Below are positions 32,431 through 52,500 of a DNA stretch of 64,000 bases, piece by piece. The notes under the pieces are model-generated. The model was not told where the DNA came from. It worked only from the letters and a program-made list of their open reading frames with translations, and searched no databases. The DNA is from Dimorphilus gyrociliatus (taxonomy: Eukaryota; Annelida; Polychaeta; Dinophilidae). Within the stretch, counting starts at the first letter, position 1, and every line of letters begins with the position of its first letter. A program made the translations under genes and the position numbers. The stretch covers positions 858,570-922,569 of the forward strand of contig CAJFCJ010000019.1 of the NCBI GenBank assembly GCA_904063045.1, given 5' to 3'.

Positions 32431-34259
32431 TTACAAAGTTGCGGCTTTTTCTAAAACTTGATTTACGAAATCCTCCTTTTTCCTTTCTAAATCTTCATCG
32501 TCAGGTACAGTAGTTAGGGCATTCTGTATTGTAGAATGAATAAATTACTTTTAGTTAGCATAGAAGACAAATGTTATATTCTACTCTTTATTCTAAGGTT
32601 AAAATTTGGTTCAGTTGTTTTCTCGCATATGTTTCGCAAATGTCTTGTTTGATTTACAGCTTTAGCAGGTATTAAAGCGATATGTCGAAAAGATTACGAT
32701 AAAACACGTACCAGTAGAAAAGTTCGTCTTGCTTCGTCGTTCTCCATGTCCAGTAGTTTATCTAAGTCAATTTCACAGTCGTAAGCATGTGTTTCCTGTT
32801 GGTATTTGTAGAACGATAAATAAAACCAGGTTCGAGTAAAAATCGGTAACAATAAAAAAAAATTGTGTAGGTGAGAAAAAAGGAGGGGGACGTAGAGAAG
32901 AATAAAAGGGCCAATTTAAAAGAGAATAAGAGGAAGGTATATAAAAGAAAAAGACAGATATTTTTACTTTTACGGAATTCCCTTACTATCAGAGTCAATA
33001 GGCGTGATCAAATAGTTGTAAAGGAAAATTTCGTATTCTATCTATATACTCTATTAAATGATATATTTTAATCACTTTGAAGAGTATGCGGCAACAAATT
33101 TCCCGTTACATATAAATACAAACAGTATAGATCCGCTATTTTGTAGGTTGTAATTTAATTTTGTTTTTTTTTTCTTTGGCTATTGACGTGGCCACAAACC
33201 GCTATTAGATTTTTTTTTAAAAGATCAAATTAAAAAAGAAAAGATCACCATTACATATTGATCTGTTGTAAATATATTCTCTAAAAGTAAGCAGAAGGTT
33301 TAACTTGTATTGAATATTTAGTAAGATACGTTTCTCAATGTTTAATTGTCTTCCTATTTCTATTATTATTATTAATAGAGTTTGGTAAAATTATACCATT
33401 CCCGTTCATACTCAATGTGGGAGGAAAAGAGTTGGACGGTATAGTTTGGTTAGAAAATTGACAAGAGTGGCTAAGGCCAGTACTATTATAGTCTTTCATT
33501 TCAATGTCAATCATTCATTCTTTAGAAAAAATCTCTCTATCGATAGATTCATATATATATATATATATATTCATATATATTGGTATATATATATACTTTA
33601 TATATATTTATATATGAGAGTTTATAAAAACGTTTGCTAATGTCGTATGCATTTGATTTATCAATAGGCTTATGAAAAAAGCATGTGAATTCATGCTTCT
33701 AGATTTTACCTATGTGCTATATATTTCCATTATTCTATATGCTCGCATTTCATACAAGGTCTTACTCTTTCGTTTAATGGAGTGACTCATCAAAAATGTC
33801 TTGTTGGGCTCATTTTCTGACGTCAACTGGTTATCCATTGACGTTTGTAGCGTGCAACGAGATACATGCAGGCCTAATTGTTATGCGGATGTCGTCTGAG
33901 ACTAATATTTACCAAAGAAGGTAAACAGTCGAAAAAAGCTCTTGACAAGTCCCTAAAGCAAATAGCTAACTAGCAGAAAAGACAGCGGACGAGTATAACT
34001 ATTTAGAGTAACGTAAGCAATTGTAACACTCATATAAATATATTTATAATACCTGAACATTGTATAATTTTTTTAATTGATCATCCATCCAAAATTCAAC
34101 GCCCAACCTCTTTCGAATAAGTTTCATTTGGTGCGCACCGTATTTCATTGTTAGAATTTTCTTTCTATCTTCTTCATACTCTCTCAAATCATCTTCGGTG
34201 TCTATAGCGACGGCCGATGGCCGTCTATCCGAATGCCTGTTTACAGTCTCGGTAGCCAT
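32431..34259 (-). CDS. Protein phosphatase 1 regulatory subunit 14 (CPI-17/PHI-1-type inhibitor)
   Basis: Exons 34053-34259, 32712-32795 and 32431-32523 give 127 residues, the normal size for the PPP1R14 family. The PHIN core is clear: KILTMKYGAHQMKLIRKRLGVEFWMDDQLKKLY matches the family pattern T-V-K-Y-x-R-x-x-L...L-V-x-x-W-I-D. The Thr in LTMKYG is the residue whose phosphorylation by PKC or ROCK turns the protein into an inhibitor of PP1 and myosin phosphatase. The later segments EIDLDKLLDMENDEAR and DFVNQVLEKAATL match the helical C-terminal part. The start is the first ATG (MATETVNRHS). Intron 1 is about 1.25 kb and intron 2 about 190 nt, longer than most here. Paralogue (A-D) not assigned. 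Confidence 0.9.
32796..34052 (-). other. First intron of the PP1 inhibitor gene
   Basis: A 1.26-kb intron containing a (TA)n-rich stretch (33550-33615) and T-rich tracts. No exon-like sequence was found on either strand. Confidence 0.5.
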
Positions 34260-34675
34260 TCCAAAATTATTTTCACATATTATTGTTCGAACTCGTTCCC
34301 TGGCACTGAGAACAATGCAAATCCTTCTTCGTTTCGACAAGTAAAACTACATATAAGAACTATACAGACATACTTGCTTTATGTTGTTTTGTCATTTAGT
34401 TATGCGACGTCTAACGGTAACTAGTTACTACTGTTCGAAGGCGACATCTAGGGTCTATTTTACGCTTTTGAATTGGTTCTATTATTAATAAACTTATACA
34501 ATATATAATAATATATACAGTATAACAAATGCATACAAATATTTGTTTCCTATATGCAGTATATATATTATATATTATATAATAATTTACAATTCAAAGG
34601 GAGAATATGATAATAAAAAAACGATCTTTCTTTGTCTCTTGACAATAATTTGTATTACGGATTGAAAGAATCAAG
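34260..34675. other. Spacer between the PP1 inhibitor and the MGCSS orphan
   Basis: Contains a reverse-strand CTCF-like site (34441-34452, CTAGATGTCGC) and a TA-rich stretch with TATACAGTA (34511-34522). It should include the PP1 inhibitor promoter and the orphan's 3' UTR. Confidence 0.4.
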
Positions 34676-34993
34676 TTATCTTTTCTTTTTTAGATGTTGA
34701 GCATAAGGGCTGTCATTGTTGTAGGAGACCCTAAATCTTTCAACTTTTTCGCAAGTTTCTGGAGGATGATGAGGCGTTTTTTGCTTTTGATGAACGGTAG
34801 CAGTTTTTCTTAAAAACTTGATTTCACCTCTATTCGAATAGACGCTACTCACGGTTGATTGCTTCCATTTCTTTCTTACTCTTTTTGGTTCATCAACTTG
34901 CTTATCCGATATCGCATCTTCAACCTTTTCCTCTATTAAATTACTATTAGAAGAGGAATTCGGACTAGGTTGCTTAGTCGACGAACAACCCAT
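34676..34993 (-). CDS. Small basic protein with predicted N-myristoylation and palmitoylation
   Basis: Single-exon frame of 105 residues starting MGCSSTKQPSPNSS. Gly2, Cys3 and Ser5-Ser6 with Lys7 form a classic dual acylation signal, so the protein should sit at the inner membrane face. The middle is charged (EPKRVRKKWKQS) and the end very basic (QHLKKKR). The composition looks disordered, with many Ser, Lys and Gln and no membrane segment. I do not recognise a family. The complete acylation signal, stop and position in an otherwise gene-free gap argue that it is real, but it may have further exons. Confidence 0.5.
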   Translation of the reverse strand: MGCSSTKQPSPNSSSNSNLIEEKVEDAISDKQVDEPKRVRKKWKQSTVSSVYSNRGEIKFLRKTATVHQKQKTPHHPPETCEKVERFRVSYNNDSPYAQHLKKKR

Positions 34994-35320
34994 AGCTGGC
35001 TTGTAAGGTAGGTTTGATCTTAAAAGTTTCGTGACGTTTCTATTCGAATTTGGATTAGTTTAAAAGAAAAACATCGATCTTAGACATTTATACATAGCTT
35101 TTAAGGTATTACTCTCCTTTCAGAATTATAAAATAAAAGAACACACGCACTCAAACAATGTATATATAAACAGGTATAACTATTCAGGCACGTTGTGGAA
35201 TGTACGAAACATATAAAAATATCAATTTACTTGGAACTTGTTTTATTAATTATTTAATTAGATTCTGTTTATAGTAACAAAAAGAAAAAATAGAAATATA
35301 AAAAGCTAATCATATATAAT
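34994..35320. other. Spacer between the MGCSS orphan and ALK
   Basis: Holds the promoter side of the orphan and the 3' UTR of ALK. AT-rich; no motif recognised. Confidence 0.4.
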
Positions 35321-42256
<6,936 letters not shown>

Positions 42257-43164
42257 AAACTTTCGCCTGTTTGCTGCAAAATGACAGCAATTGCAGATAG
42301 CCGCAACACCTAGCGGGTTTTATCGCAACTCTAATATGTCTAGTAGCTCATTTTTTTTAAAACTCGGTAGTTTCCTAATTCTCTAAACCCTAGTAGATAT
42401 TTTCTGTGTAATTAGCATCCACATTTCTCATTATATGTGGTTCTACAAGGAAATATTTTCCCTTACAAAAAACATATTATCCATTAACGGTTACTGATAA
42501 GTCTGACAGCTTTACACAAGCTGCAAAGGAAAACGATTTATCGATGCGAAAAAAAAGCAGTTGGCCTTTCGAATTTTTATCCACCTTTTCAAATAATTTC
42601 TTATTTCGATAACTAATAAATTAGTAGGGAAAGGCAGGAAGAAAGAAAAAAAGAAAGAAAGAACAAAATCCTAATTTATATTTACCGCTTTTAAATTCTA
42701 AATGAGTAGGGAAAAATCAAATAAACACTTGTTTTATACTTGCATAAACTGCAAAAATTTAAGGTTAATATGTAGTCTTAGACTGTATATATTGTAATTT
42801 ATCTTTTATCTGGGTTTGTCATCACGAAAATTGAAATTTTCACTCTATTTATAGATTATAATTATAGGCTAAATTTTAACGTTATATGTCTTAAGCTTTC
42901 CTTTCCTTTATTAATATCCCTTCCTCCATTCCTTTTATTATTTGGTCGACTTACAATTTACTTAGTCTTCATCATTTAAATTTTTCTCTTCCTTCCCTCC
43001 TATCGTATAATAACTACTAATAAAGTATAGAGCAACTTTAAGCCTTCACGGATAATACTGAAACAATAAAAAAAAACAATGAAAGAGATATTGACCACAA
43101 GGATTTTAGAAAGATTGTATCCCACCACCACTACCACCCCTCTCCACCCTTTTTCTTTATCTTT

Positions 43165-43166
<2 letters not shown>

Positions 43167-43218
<52 letters not shown>

Positions 43219-43238
43219 AGAGAGAGTGAGTGAGAGAG
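43167..43238. repeat. (GA)n microsatellite
   Basis: About 70 bases of almost pure AG repeats with a short GC interruption. The opposite strand reads as a Leu-Ser repeat and is not a gene. Confidence 0.95.
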
Positions 43239-45095
43239 AAAATTCGTGAAAGAGCAGAGAAATACAAAATTACTAGATGGAAAAGAAAAATAAAAGTATA
43301 TTGACTTATTAACTCTTTCAAAGAAATAAAGGTAATATTTAAGAATTTTTCCATACTCATTTAATTAAGATAATTTTTCATAAAATTTTTAACAAGTTCT
43401 TTTGATTTTCCTCTAAAAAATTTCTTTTAAATGAAAAATCGCTCCTTAGAAGCGTCTAACCTTTCTTCTAAAAGGTTTTATTTATTCTTTTTAAACAGAT
43501 CCTATATTTCTTATAATTTCTTTTTAGTTTTTATGAAAAATATACCATTTGATTTATATTTTAGCATAGATTATTACAATATCCTAGGCAATTCATTCGG
43601 AGAATTGTAATCACTATATTAAAGAAAAAGGCGGAAATACTTTATTGATGCATGATGACGCCAATAGAGAACAATACAATGTGTTATAATGTCCGAAATA
43701 CCTCTAAAAGCTTTACTCTGTTTCCCATACAAAAAAAAGCCCTAAGTAATTATACAAGGAGGCGCCAATGTCTAGATGTAAACTACTGATACGGATATTT
43801 GTCTTGAATCTCACTACCTTTTCTTATATTACAAACCAAGCCTATTAATCGGTGATATCTTAAAAGTTTATAGGATAAATAGCTTTTATAACATCTCATA
43901 ATCCTTCTTAATATATGTTTAAAGTATATGGGTTTAAATATATTAATATCAACACGTAGCAAAAAGTTAATGTATTAAATGAGAAAGAGAATTGAAATCA
44001 AGTTATTTTAAAAATTACTTCGTCAAAATAATTGAAATTAAGTAGAATCAGTTAGATTTATAGTACATTTTGCTATATACAGTATATATGTATACTATTA
44101 ACTATAAGAATTTTCAACGAATAATACAATGCTTGTTTAATAACAAGAGAAACTTTAGAAACCTTAGTAAAGCCAGTAAGATGAGATGATTATCTCTTAT
44201 TAGTGGAAGCCTATGTATTTACATATGTACATTTTCTGTCAAATGAATATAAAAAAACCTACTGTAGATTGACTACTGTTCCATGAAAATATTGTATTCA
44301 TATACAGTATTGAAAAAAGAAACTGAAAATATTTCTATTTTCAAAACGAATAAAAAGAGCTAAAGGAATATAATTAAAAGTCTGAAATGGGGGAGAAAAG
44401 GAAAGAAAACAAGGAGCAATATTTTATAAACTGTATACTATTTTTTTTTGCTTATTATAAATATATATATATACAATAAATATTTCATTTATATCGTTTC
44501 TAGTAATAGTTTTAATACTGTAGTAAGTCATTATTGTAATAAAGTAATTAACATTCTGTCAAAATAATTTCATTATGACAAACTATTCCTATTTTTAGTT
44601 TGCTCATTTGGAAATTTGGTATAGATTTATTATTATTACGAGACATTAAATGATAATCCTCATCTTGTAACTTAGAAAAAGATCGTTAAGTAGTCTATGG
44701 AGTACGATATCGCCTTTAGACGCCTTATAGGCAACTTAAAGGATTTGGCTTTCGCTCACTCTACTATTCTTATATATGAAATTTCATTCGCTGCTTTTGC
44801 TTTATCAATACAATGCCCGGTCTTAATTGCTTAATTTATTGTAGGTGGCGTAGCTGTTAAATAGAAACTTGTAAGTCAAAAAAAAAAACGATACAAGAGA
44901 ATTAAAGGGGAAAAACAAGGATAAATACTAGTGGTATTTATAGTAGTAGTAGAGGGTTAAGAGGTTTTCTTTTACTTAACTATTGTCAGTAAGATTTTTC
45001 TTATTTTTAGATTTCAGCTATCTATTTATTATGAATCTAGTTGTGATAAGCTAAAATATATTAATTGTAATAAAATGACTTTTGATAAGCCTAAA

Positions 45096-45126
<31 letters not shown>

Positions 45127-45393
45127 TATATACTATTTTATACATAACTATATCTATAAGTGTATGTTGACAAAACCTAAAGAACAGCATTACTTGCCAT
45201 ATTCTTGGAATTTGACGTGACTAGAAAGGCAAACAATTTATTCCTCTTTCAGCTTCACTATATATTTATATATGCAATACAATCGCCATATTAGATTGTT
45301 AAAATGTTTTCTTAATACTTATCAAATCGTAAGCAAAGTTCTTTTATCTTTAACTTCCCTATAATAAATATTCTTATTACTTTTTCTAAAAGA

Positions 45394-45475
45394 GTATATA
45401 CAGTATACTGTATATATATATATAAATGTATATATATACTGTATATATATATATTAATATATACATTTATATAGA
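45394..45475. repeat. TA-rich palindromic tract with TACAGTA/TACTGTA cores
   Basis: Contains one TATATACAGTATA and two TACTGTATATA copies within 80 bases, separated by alternating TA sequence. It can fold as a long imperfect hairpin or cruciform. Confidence 0.7.
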
Positions 45476-47916
45476 TTTATTAATTCATTAAATATAATGT
45501 TAAAATAAATAAAAATTGTCTGTGGTGCCACCTTGAGTTTAACATTTTCATTTTCATTTTTATGGAATATTATCCATTGACCGATTAGGAGTCTTTCACA
45601 ATTTCAAAATGTTTTTTTTCATCTGGCTTCTTTTTAACTTCTAATTGTCGATTGAATGTAATACGTTCTAGTAAAGTAAACATATGTGACATATATAGAT
45701 TACAGATTGCCGAAATATTCTATCAAATTACAACAAAAAGGAACCTTAAATTTTTCTATCAACTTTTTAATATAATTTTTTTTTTATGTTGAATGGCTTA
45801 GTAATCGTTAACTAAGGCTTAAAATTACATAAAATCATCCCTTTCTTTCTCCAGCTTTCAACTCTCTATCATCTTTCATCTCTTATCCTCAATTAGAATA
45901 TGAACAATTTTCGCTCTCATTTAGATAAATGAATGAAATTCGATGAAGAATAATTGTGTATTGAAAGATGATGTCGCTTAAGACTTTGAAAGATAATTCT
46001 TTTTTTGTGATTAAACAGCCAGAAAGTTAGTTTTTTCAGTATTCTTATATAGGCTTTATAAATTTTTAGGGAGTAGCTTACAGGTTGTTGTGATTGTCTT
46101 TCTTTTAAAGATATTTTTTAAATATTTTGCACTCTTTAAATAGAAAAGATAAGAGAAAAGTGGGCGAAAGAGAGAGAGAGAGAGAGAGACAGACTGAAAG
46201 GGAATGATAGCCGGACAGAGGGAAAGAGAGATATATTTGCTCAAGTAAGATAAAAGATGGAAAAGAAGAGGAAAAAGTTAACAAATTTGCAAATCTTTTC
46301 TGGAGATGTTTTGCAAAAGCAAACACATTTTACCTTCTAACGCTAGAGGCGTCTATGAGAAATAATATTGAATTAGTCTCTACTAACGTCCTCTCCTAAA
46401 AGAATCGTAACTTTCTTGTTTCAAGTACTCGTATCGTTTTCCTTCGTTTCTTGTTTGGTCTATATTAACACTTACAGCTGTTAGATTTTTTAGAATAAGA
46501 ATTACAGAAGAGACAAATTTCGAAAGAAGAAAAATTGAAAGAGGAAGAAATGAAGAAGACGGAGAAGAGGAAGGAGGAGAAAAAGAGTTTTTTAACTTAG
46601 AAATTAGCTATTGTTTAGTATTAATATGTACGACCAAATTGTTTTCTTGTCAAAAAAGAACATACAAATAAACTAAATTCTATAAACAAATAAGAAGAAT
46701 GGTCTATAAAATCAAGCATTTTCAAGTTCTTCTCTCTTTGGACGAAGAGCAATTGTTTTTCTTTCATTTAAATAATTAAACTTAGGAAGGAATCTTGACA
46801 GTTTTCAGGAAATTATAAAGAAAGTCAATGGGATAACTTATATTACAATATGACATTCTCTTTAACTATATAGTCAAACTTTTTAGGAAGATGCTTTCAT
46901 TTTTTAACTCTTTCATCCGTCAAATAAACAATGTACTTCTTAGCATCTATGCTCAGCCATATTCTATCAAATATTCGCTTCTTTTCTTCTTCTTCTCTCA
47001 TTTTCTGTCTAAAAGTTTATAAGAAATTTATATTTGGTGCCGGTTTGTTTATAAAACAAAGAATAGATAAAAGTGAAATTTGCTAATCGACGAGTTAACT
47101 TTTCTCTTTTCCTTTATAAAATTCGGCATAAGAGGATAAACCGGTTTCAATCATTCATTTATATATAATGTTGACAGATAGAATTAAGATAAGCGATAAA
47201 AAAGCACCATGTTGCAGATACGTTTGAAGAGTACATCTCTCTCTCTCTTCTGCGTAGGATGATGGATAAAAGGGAAAACAACAAAAACATCTAAATTTTA
47301 TATCCTTTTTGACTGTTGTTAATTAAAAAATCATAAAAATGAGAAGAGTACAAATTATAACATTTTCTTATCTTACCAGCCATTCAAATCTATGTTACAG
47401 TTATATTTATATTGTTATTTAAAATAGCATTACGCATTATTAAACAAACAATACATTAAATAATGTATTTATCTTCGAATAAGCATTAAATTGGTTATTT
47501 AAATAATAGGAAAAGTTTCATGTATTATACGCAATATATCTTTTTGTATATGTTGTATAGTATGATACGTAACAGAGAAATTGAAGGTTTAAAGGTGTTG
47601 AACTGGACGAAAATATCTACAACAAGGACCTTATGTTTACCCCCGGTTGGAATAAGGTGACAACGGAAAACATGTCTATGTTTTTACGAGTTCACCCTAT
47701 TCAGTTACAAAGTAAACTTTTAACTTTTTCTTTTTGTCATTAAAAACTTTACAACCTTTTATGTTCTATATATTTCTTTTGTTCTTAAATTACTATTTTG
47801 ATTTCTATTTTATCAATTATTGCTTAACATATCATTTATCTTGCTTATTTTTTCTTTAATTTAGAAATTAACCCTTGACTCTTTCATTGAAATTTAAGTA
47901 ATTATATATTAATTTA

Positions 47917-47930
47917 CCACTAGATGTCAT
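47917..47930 (+). promoter_or_regulatory. CTCF-like site
   Basis: CCACTAGATGTCAT, close to the consensus, immediately before the CT repeat in the ALK-nidogen interval. A second, reverse-strand copy (CGCTAGATGGCATT) lies at 48088-48101 on the other side of that repeat. Confidence 0.4.
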
Positions 47931-47960
47931 TAGAACTATGGGTTGCCCATGGCTCTCTTC

Positions 47961-48034
47961 CCTATCTCTCTCTCGCTCTCTCTCTCTCTAGCTCTCGATC
48001 TCTAGCTCTCGCTCTGTCTGTCTGTCTGTCTGTC
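47961..48034. repeat. (CT)n and (GTCT)n compound microsatellite
   Basis: Interrupted CT repeats passing into five copies of TCTG. Polypyrimidine on this strand. Confidence 0.95.
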
Positions 48035-48713
48035 TGCTATTTATTTATGCGTATATGACTTTTTACCCCTCTCTTACGGACCTTGGTAATGCCATCTAGC
48101 GTTTATATCTCATTAAAAGTTGACTTTAAGATTGTTCTTATTATAATATTAATAGGATTATATTAAATGTCACGTATAGGGAATTATCGGTCAATAGTCG
48201 AACGAGTATCTCTATTAAAGTAAGAGATGAGAACGAGATACACAAGGGAGAAGGGAATTAATTGAGTATAGGAAGAAAAGATGTTCAGCCTCAACGCCAA
48301 TATCTAATGCATTCGGTGCATTTACTTGATTTGATTTAGTGGTTAACCTGATAACGCCACTTAAAGATATTCACAAAAGGAATAAAAAGCCCAATACCTA
48401 TTCAGTGAACTTGTCAAACAGAGTGCAGCCTCATTACTGTAAACCTATCATTTTAAAGAAATTAAATTTTACGTCCCTCCTCTCTCGTTCTCTCTTCTAC
48501 AACTCTCTTTCACTTTCTTCTTTCTTTAAAAGTCATTAATAAACTTAATTACATAAACAAGTAACAGATTTTACTATATTTTTGACCTATTGGTAAAAAC
48601 AGCTCGTGCCTTCTTGATAATTTCTAGACATCCTTTTTATTGAAGTAAATTATTTTTTCTCGGAAAAGATATAAAGTTAGACAGCCAGACAGAGTATGTG
48701 CGTGTGTGTCAGT

Positions 48714-48714
<1 letters not shown>

Positions 48715-48782
<68 letters not shown>

Positions 48783-48804
48783 GGAGAGAGAGGGAGAGAG
48801 AGAG
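48715..48804. repeat. (GA)n microsatellite, second long tract
   Basis: About 90 bases of AG repeats with AGGG interruptions, 750 bases upstream of the nidogen start and on the opposite strand sense to the CT tract at 47961. Confidence 0.95.
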
Positions 48805-49555
48805 TAAGATGGGCGGGGTTAGCTTTTGGGAAACTCATCTAATCTGAAACCCTTTCGAACTTTTTAACTCTGTATCTTTCAAACCGTGCATGCGAAATAG
48901 TTCTAACGGAAGAAAAGTGCCAAAATAAAATTAATTCGATAACTGACTATTTCTTGCTAAGTTTTATTAACTGATATAAATTATATGATTTGGCATTGTG
49001 CCAAATATAAAAATATAAAATATATATATAAATATCTAATATATATATATATATAAATTATAAATAGGTCCATTGCATGGATTCGTATAAAAGGCACAAA
49101 ATAAAAGTTGTTAAGTGTCAAGTTGCGTTCATGGCATGCTATATAGCTATATTACTTTTTTCTTGTGAAAAGACCATATGAGGGCCGAACAAATCGCCTT
49201 TTGGATATTAATTTTGGCAATCTCCTGATAATTAATCAGCCTACTTTGATTTAAGTCTAAAGGATAATAAAGGGAGCGTTTAAAGCTATCATAAAAGTTT
49301 TTATAATGTATAAGGAATAGGGAAAGGGATGAAGTAAAGGAGGGAATTTTACTGATTTGTACCTAGTTTTTATATACATTTATTTTGGTTATTAGACTCT
49401 TTTTTTTGGGCTGGTCTGTAAAAAAAATGGATAAAATAAAGATGTTGCAGACTATGTCGGACAGGTTTTAATTAGTTACACTACAGGGAAAGAGGGCGCT
49501 TTGTGAAAGAAACACGATCCGGCGCCGGCGCGCCGTGTCAGTCAGGGGAGTGAGA

Positions 49556-52500
49556 ATGTTGGAGAAAGTTCGAAAGTTTGTCATCGTCGCCGTTTTGCTA
49601 TCGGCGTTCACTTTGACAAACTGTGAACTAGTGTTCAAGTATGGACCGAGATTGGATGAAAAATTGAAAACCTTAGAAGATGACCAAATGTCCTTGGAAC
49701 TCGACTCCTCATTCCGTTTCTTTGGAACAGACTACTTTTCGGCAACTGTAAGTTCATATCTAGAGATAGGAATCTATTAGCCGTCTACGTATAGCATAAA
49801 TATTTATATAAAGCGCTTATCTTCCGCAAAAAATCTTGGACCGCTTCCCTAAAAGTTTGTCGAAGGGCGAAAGTGCAGCTGGTTTAATTAGTCACAGGCA
49901 GGAATCTTCTCGCCTCCCGTTAATCATCCTACAAATATATTTACCCATTAAATACGCTCAGCGGTCTCTTTATTCTCTTTATCAGTAAAAACTGCACTAA
50001 TTTTTTTTCTTTTATCGGGCGCGCCCCGAAATTCGAGTTCTATAAAAGTCTAATCGTTTGTTGCTATTATTTCTTCTTTAGAAATCAAACACCGGGTTAT
50101 CGTTTGATTTTTCTTTATTATAAATATCTACAAACTTTTTTCCTCTCTCCATACCTAATGGAAACTATTTGTTCTCTCGCTCTTATTCCAGTTTGTACAC
50201 GCTTGATAAACTAGGTCAGAAACCAGCGTATACGCATCTTTACAAACTATATACCGGCGTTCGCCAAAAGTTTATTTAAAGGAAAAAAATTTCTTTACGA
50301 AAACTGAGGAAATTGAGAATAAATAGGGATTTAATGCCATTTTAAGGCTTGCATAGAGTATCTTATTACAGCAATAAATGTCAAACTTTCGGCATCAACC
50401 TTATCTAATACTATGGTTAGCATGAAAAGGGCGTGTATATAGTTGAATGTCAGAATTTCGACAGGTACATGCGAAAGGTTTCGTTACCCTTCATCCAAGT
50501 ATCCAAACTTATAATCCGGGGATTAATTTGGAGAAGACAAAAGCTTTTATCGGACCCTTCTACTCAGATATAAGCTTACCGATAAACGGATCTGTTTGGT
50601 ATAGAAAGACAAATGATCCATCTACTCTTGAAACATTTAGATCCCTACTAATTAAGGCGAGGTTGTCAGCAGACGACGCTTCGGATATAAAAGATGTTTT
50701 CGTCTTCACATGGGAAAAGGTTGGAAAAATGGAAGAAAGATCAAACATACCGGAAACGAATACTTTTCAATTAGCGCTCGCTCGTAAAATGAATAAATAT
50801 TATGTATTTATTCAATACGAAAGAATTGAATGGACTGTTGTACAAACATCCGATATGTTTTCAAAACCTTTAGCCGCATTAAGTGATGGTTTTGGCAAAG
50901 TTATTACTCTTCCTGGTTCCGGAACAATTAATACGCAAAATTTGGTGAAATATTCCAATATTGGTGAAGCTGGAAAGTTTCTTTTTGACGTTTCAATGGA
51001 AAAAGTTTATCCAACAAACTTTGAAATGGTTGCAAAGAAATTGAATTGCCAAAAAGGTAGTGCATTTTGCAGTGCTCAAAAAGGTGTAGAATGTATACCA
51101 CATTATGAAGGATTTTGCTGTAGCAGCTGCCCAAAAGGTTCTGTTGGGAACGGTTTTAATTGTGTTAAATTACCAGTAGGCGAAGCAAACCAAAATTATA
51201 TCTGGTACTTTAGTCATGCGCTGTCAGTAAGTTTGAATGGTGAAAAGGGAACTTTCAAACTACAAGTATTAGAAGAAGGAAGCGGCGAGCATTACATGTT
51301 CCTAAACGAATTGGACGGAGTTACCAGCCGGAAAGAAATACTTATGAAATTACTTCCAATTTCGCCATTAGGTTTCGTTTTCTTTTGGTTACATGGACCA
51401 GGATTCAATGGATTCGAATTAACCGGCGGCAATTTGAGAAGAAAAGCCAGAATTTATAAACGAAATGATCGTAGCTTCAATATAACTATAGACCAAAACC
51501 TCGAGGCAGCTGACGATAATTGGCCGTACGTGACGACGACTATTACCGGAAACCTTCCGGCCGGAAATGAGAGAGACTGGTTCCTTTCGGAAGAAATCAA
51601 TACTTTCCGCTACATCCGAGTAGGAAGAGGAAAATACACAATGAATAATCCATTAAAGATTCAGAATAAAGAAACAAAAGTTTTCGTTGATTATGAAGTT
51701 AGAGATGAAATTGTGTTTGATGAATGTAAGGAAAGGAATGACATTCCAGAATTTCATCTTAGTTTGAGCATGTTGTCGAATTGGTACGAAAGTGATCTCA
51801 ACAGATGGTCTTTTATATACAAGGGCAGCATTGTGATGAACAGCGACAGCCCATGCGTTAAAAATAAAATAGATTGCGGTCCGAATGGGCATTGCGCATA
51901 TAATTCGTTTTCAACTAAATGTGAATGTAATGTCGGGTATGAAGAAGACGTTCGTGGTCATCCTTGTATTGATACGGATGAATGCTACACATCGGACCCT
52001 TGCGACCCTAATGCTTTTTGCCAAAATACTCCAGGCAGTTTCACTTGCACTTGTAAATCCGGTTATATTGGTGATGGACAAGTTTGTAATCCCATTGACA
52101 ATAATTTATGTGGAGGAAAAGTCTGTATAGAAAACGAAGAGTGTTGGGAAAACAAATGTGAATGTAAACATGGTTACGAAAGAGATGAAGGAACTTATCT
52201 ATGCGTTAGCAAAAGTAAGTTTAGGAGATTCGCAATAAATTATACGCTTGACCTTTTCAGCATTCCACATCCTTTTTAATTTCTCTTACCCTTAATTTAA
52301 TTAGATTTATGTAACGGAGTAATTTGCCCTGAAAGTGAAGAATGTAAAAGAGATTACAGTGGGAAAGATTACTGCGATTGCAAACAGGATTATGTCCGTA
52401 AGCAGGGTGTTTGCGTCTGGTCAACTGACAAATGCGCTGGATTCTGTACTGAAGATGAAGAGTGTAGAGAGGAACAGCAACGCTTCTATTGCGTGTGCGT

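Larger units (their letters stand above)
42257..49555. other. Gene-free interval between ALK and nidogen
   Basis: The largest gene-free stretch (7.3 kb), between the divergent 5' ends of ALK and nidogen. It holds long GA and CT repeats (listed separately), several TATACAGTATA palindromes (44073, 44299, 45394-45445), and CTCF-like sites at 44841-44850, 45523-45534 (reverse), 46331-46343, 47917-47930 and 48088-48101 (reverse). The open frames present are translations of repeats. It probably contains the promoters and distal control DNA of both genes. Confidence 0.5.

Noticed and set aside
32762-32998. 78-residue minus-strand frame in the PP1 inhibitor intron
   Set aside because: Overlaps a real 28-codon exon in another frame and consists of T-rich translations.
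43163-43360. Minus-strand frame with a long Leu-Ser repeat
   Set aside because: It is a translation of the (GA)n microsatellite with no splice or start context.
42257-49555. Transposable element in the long gene-free interval
   Set aside because: No terminal repeats, target-site duplications, or reverse transcriptase or transposase frames were seen; only simple repeats.
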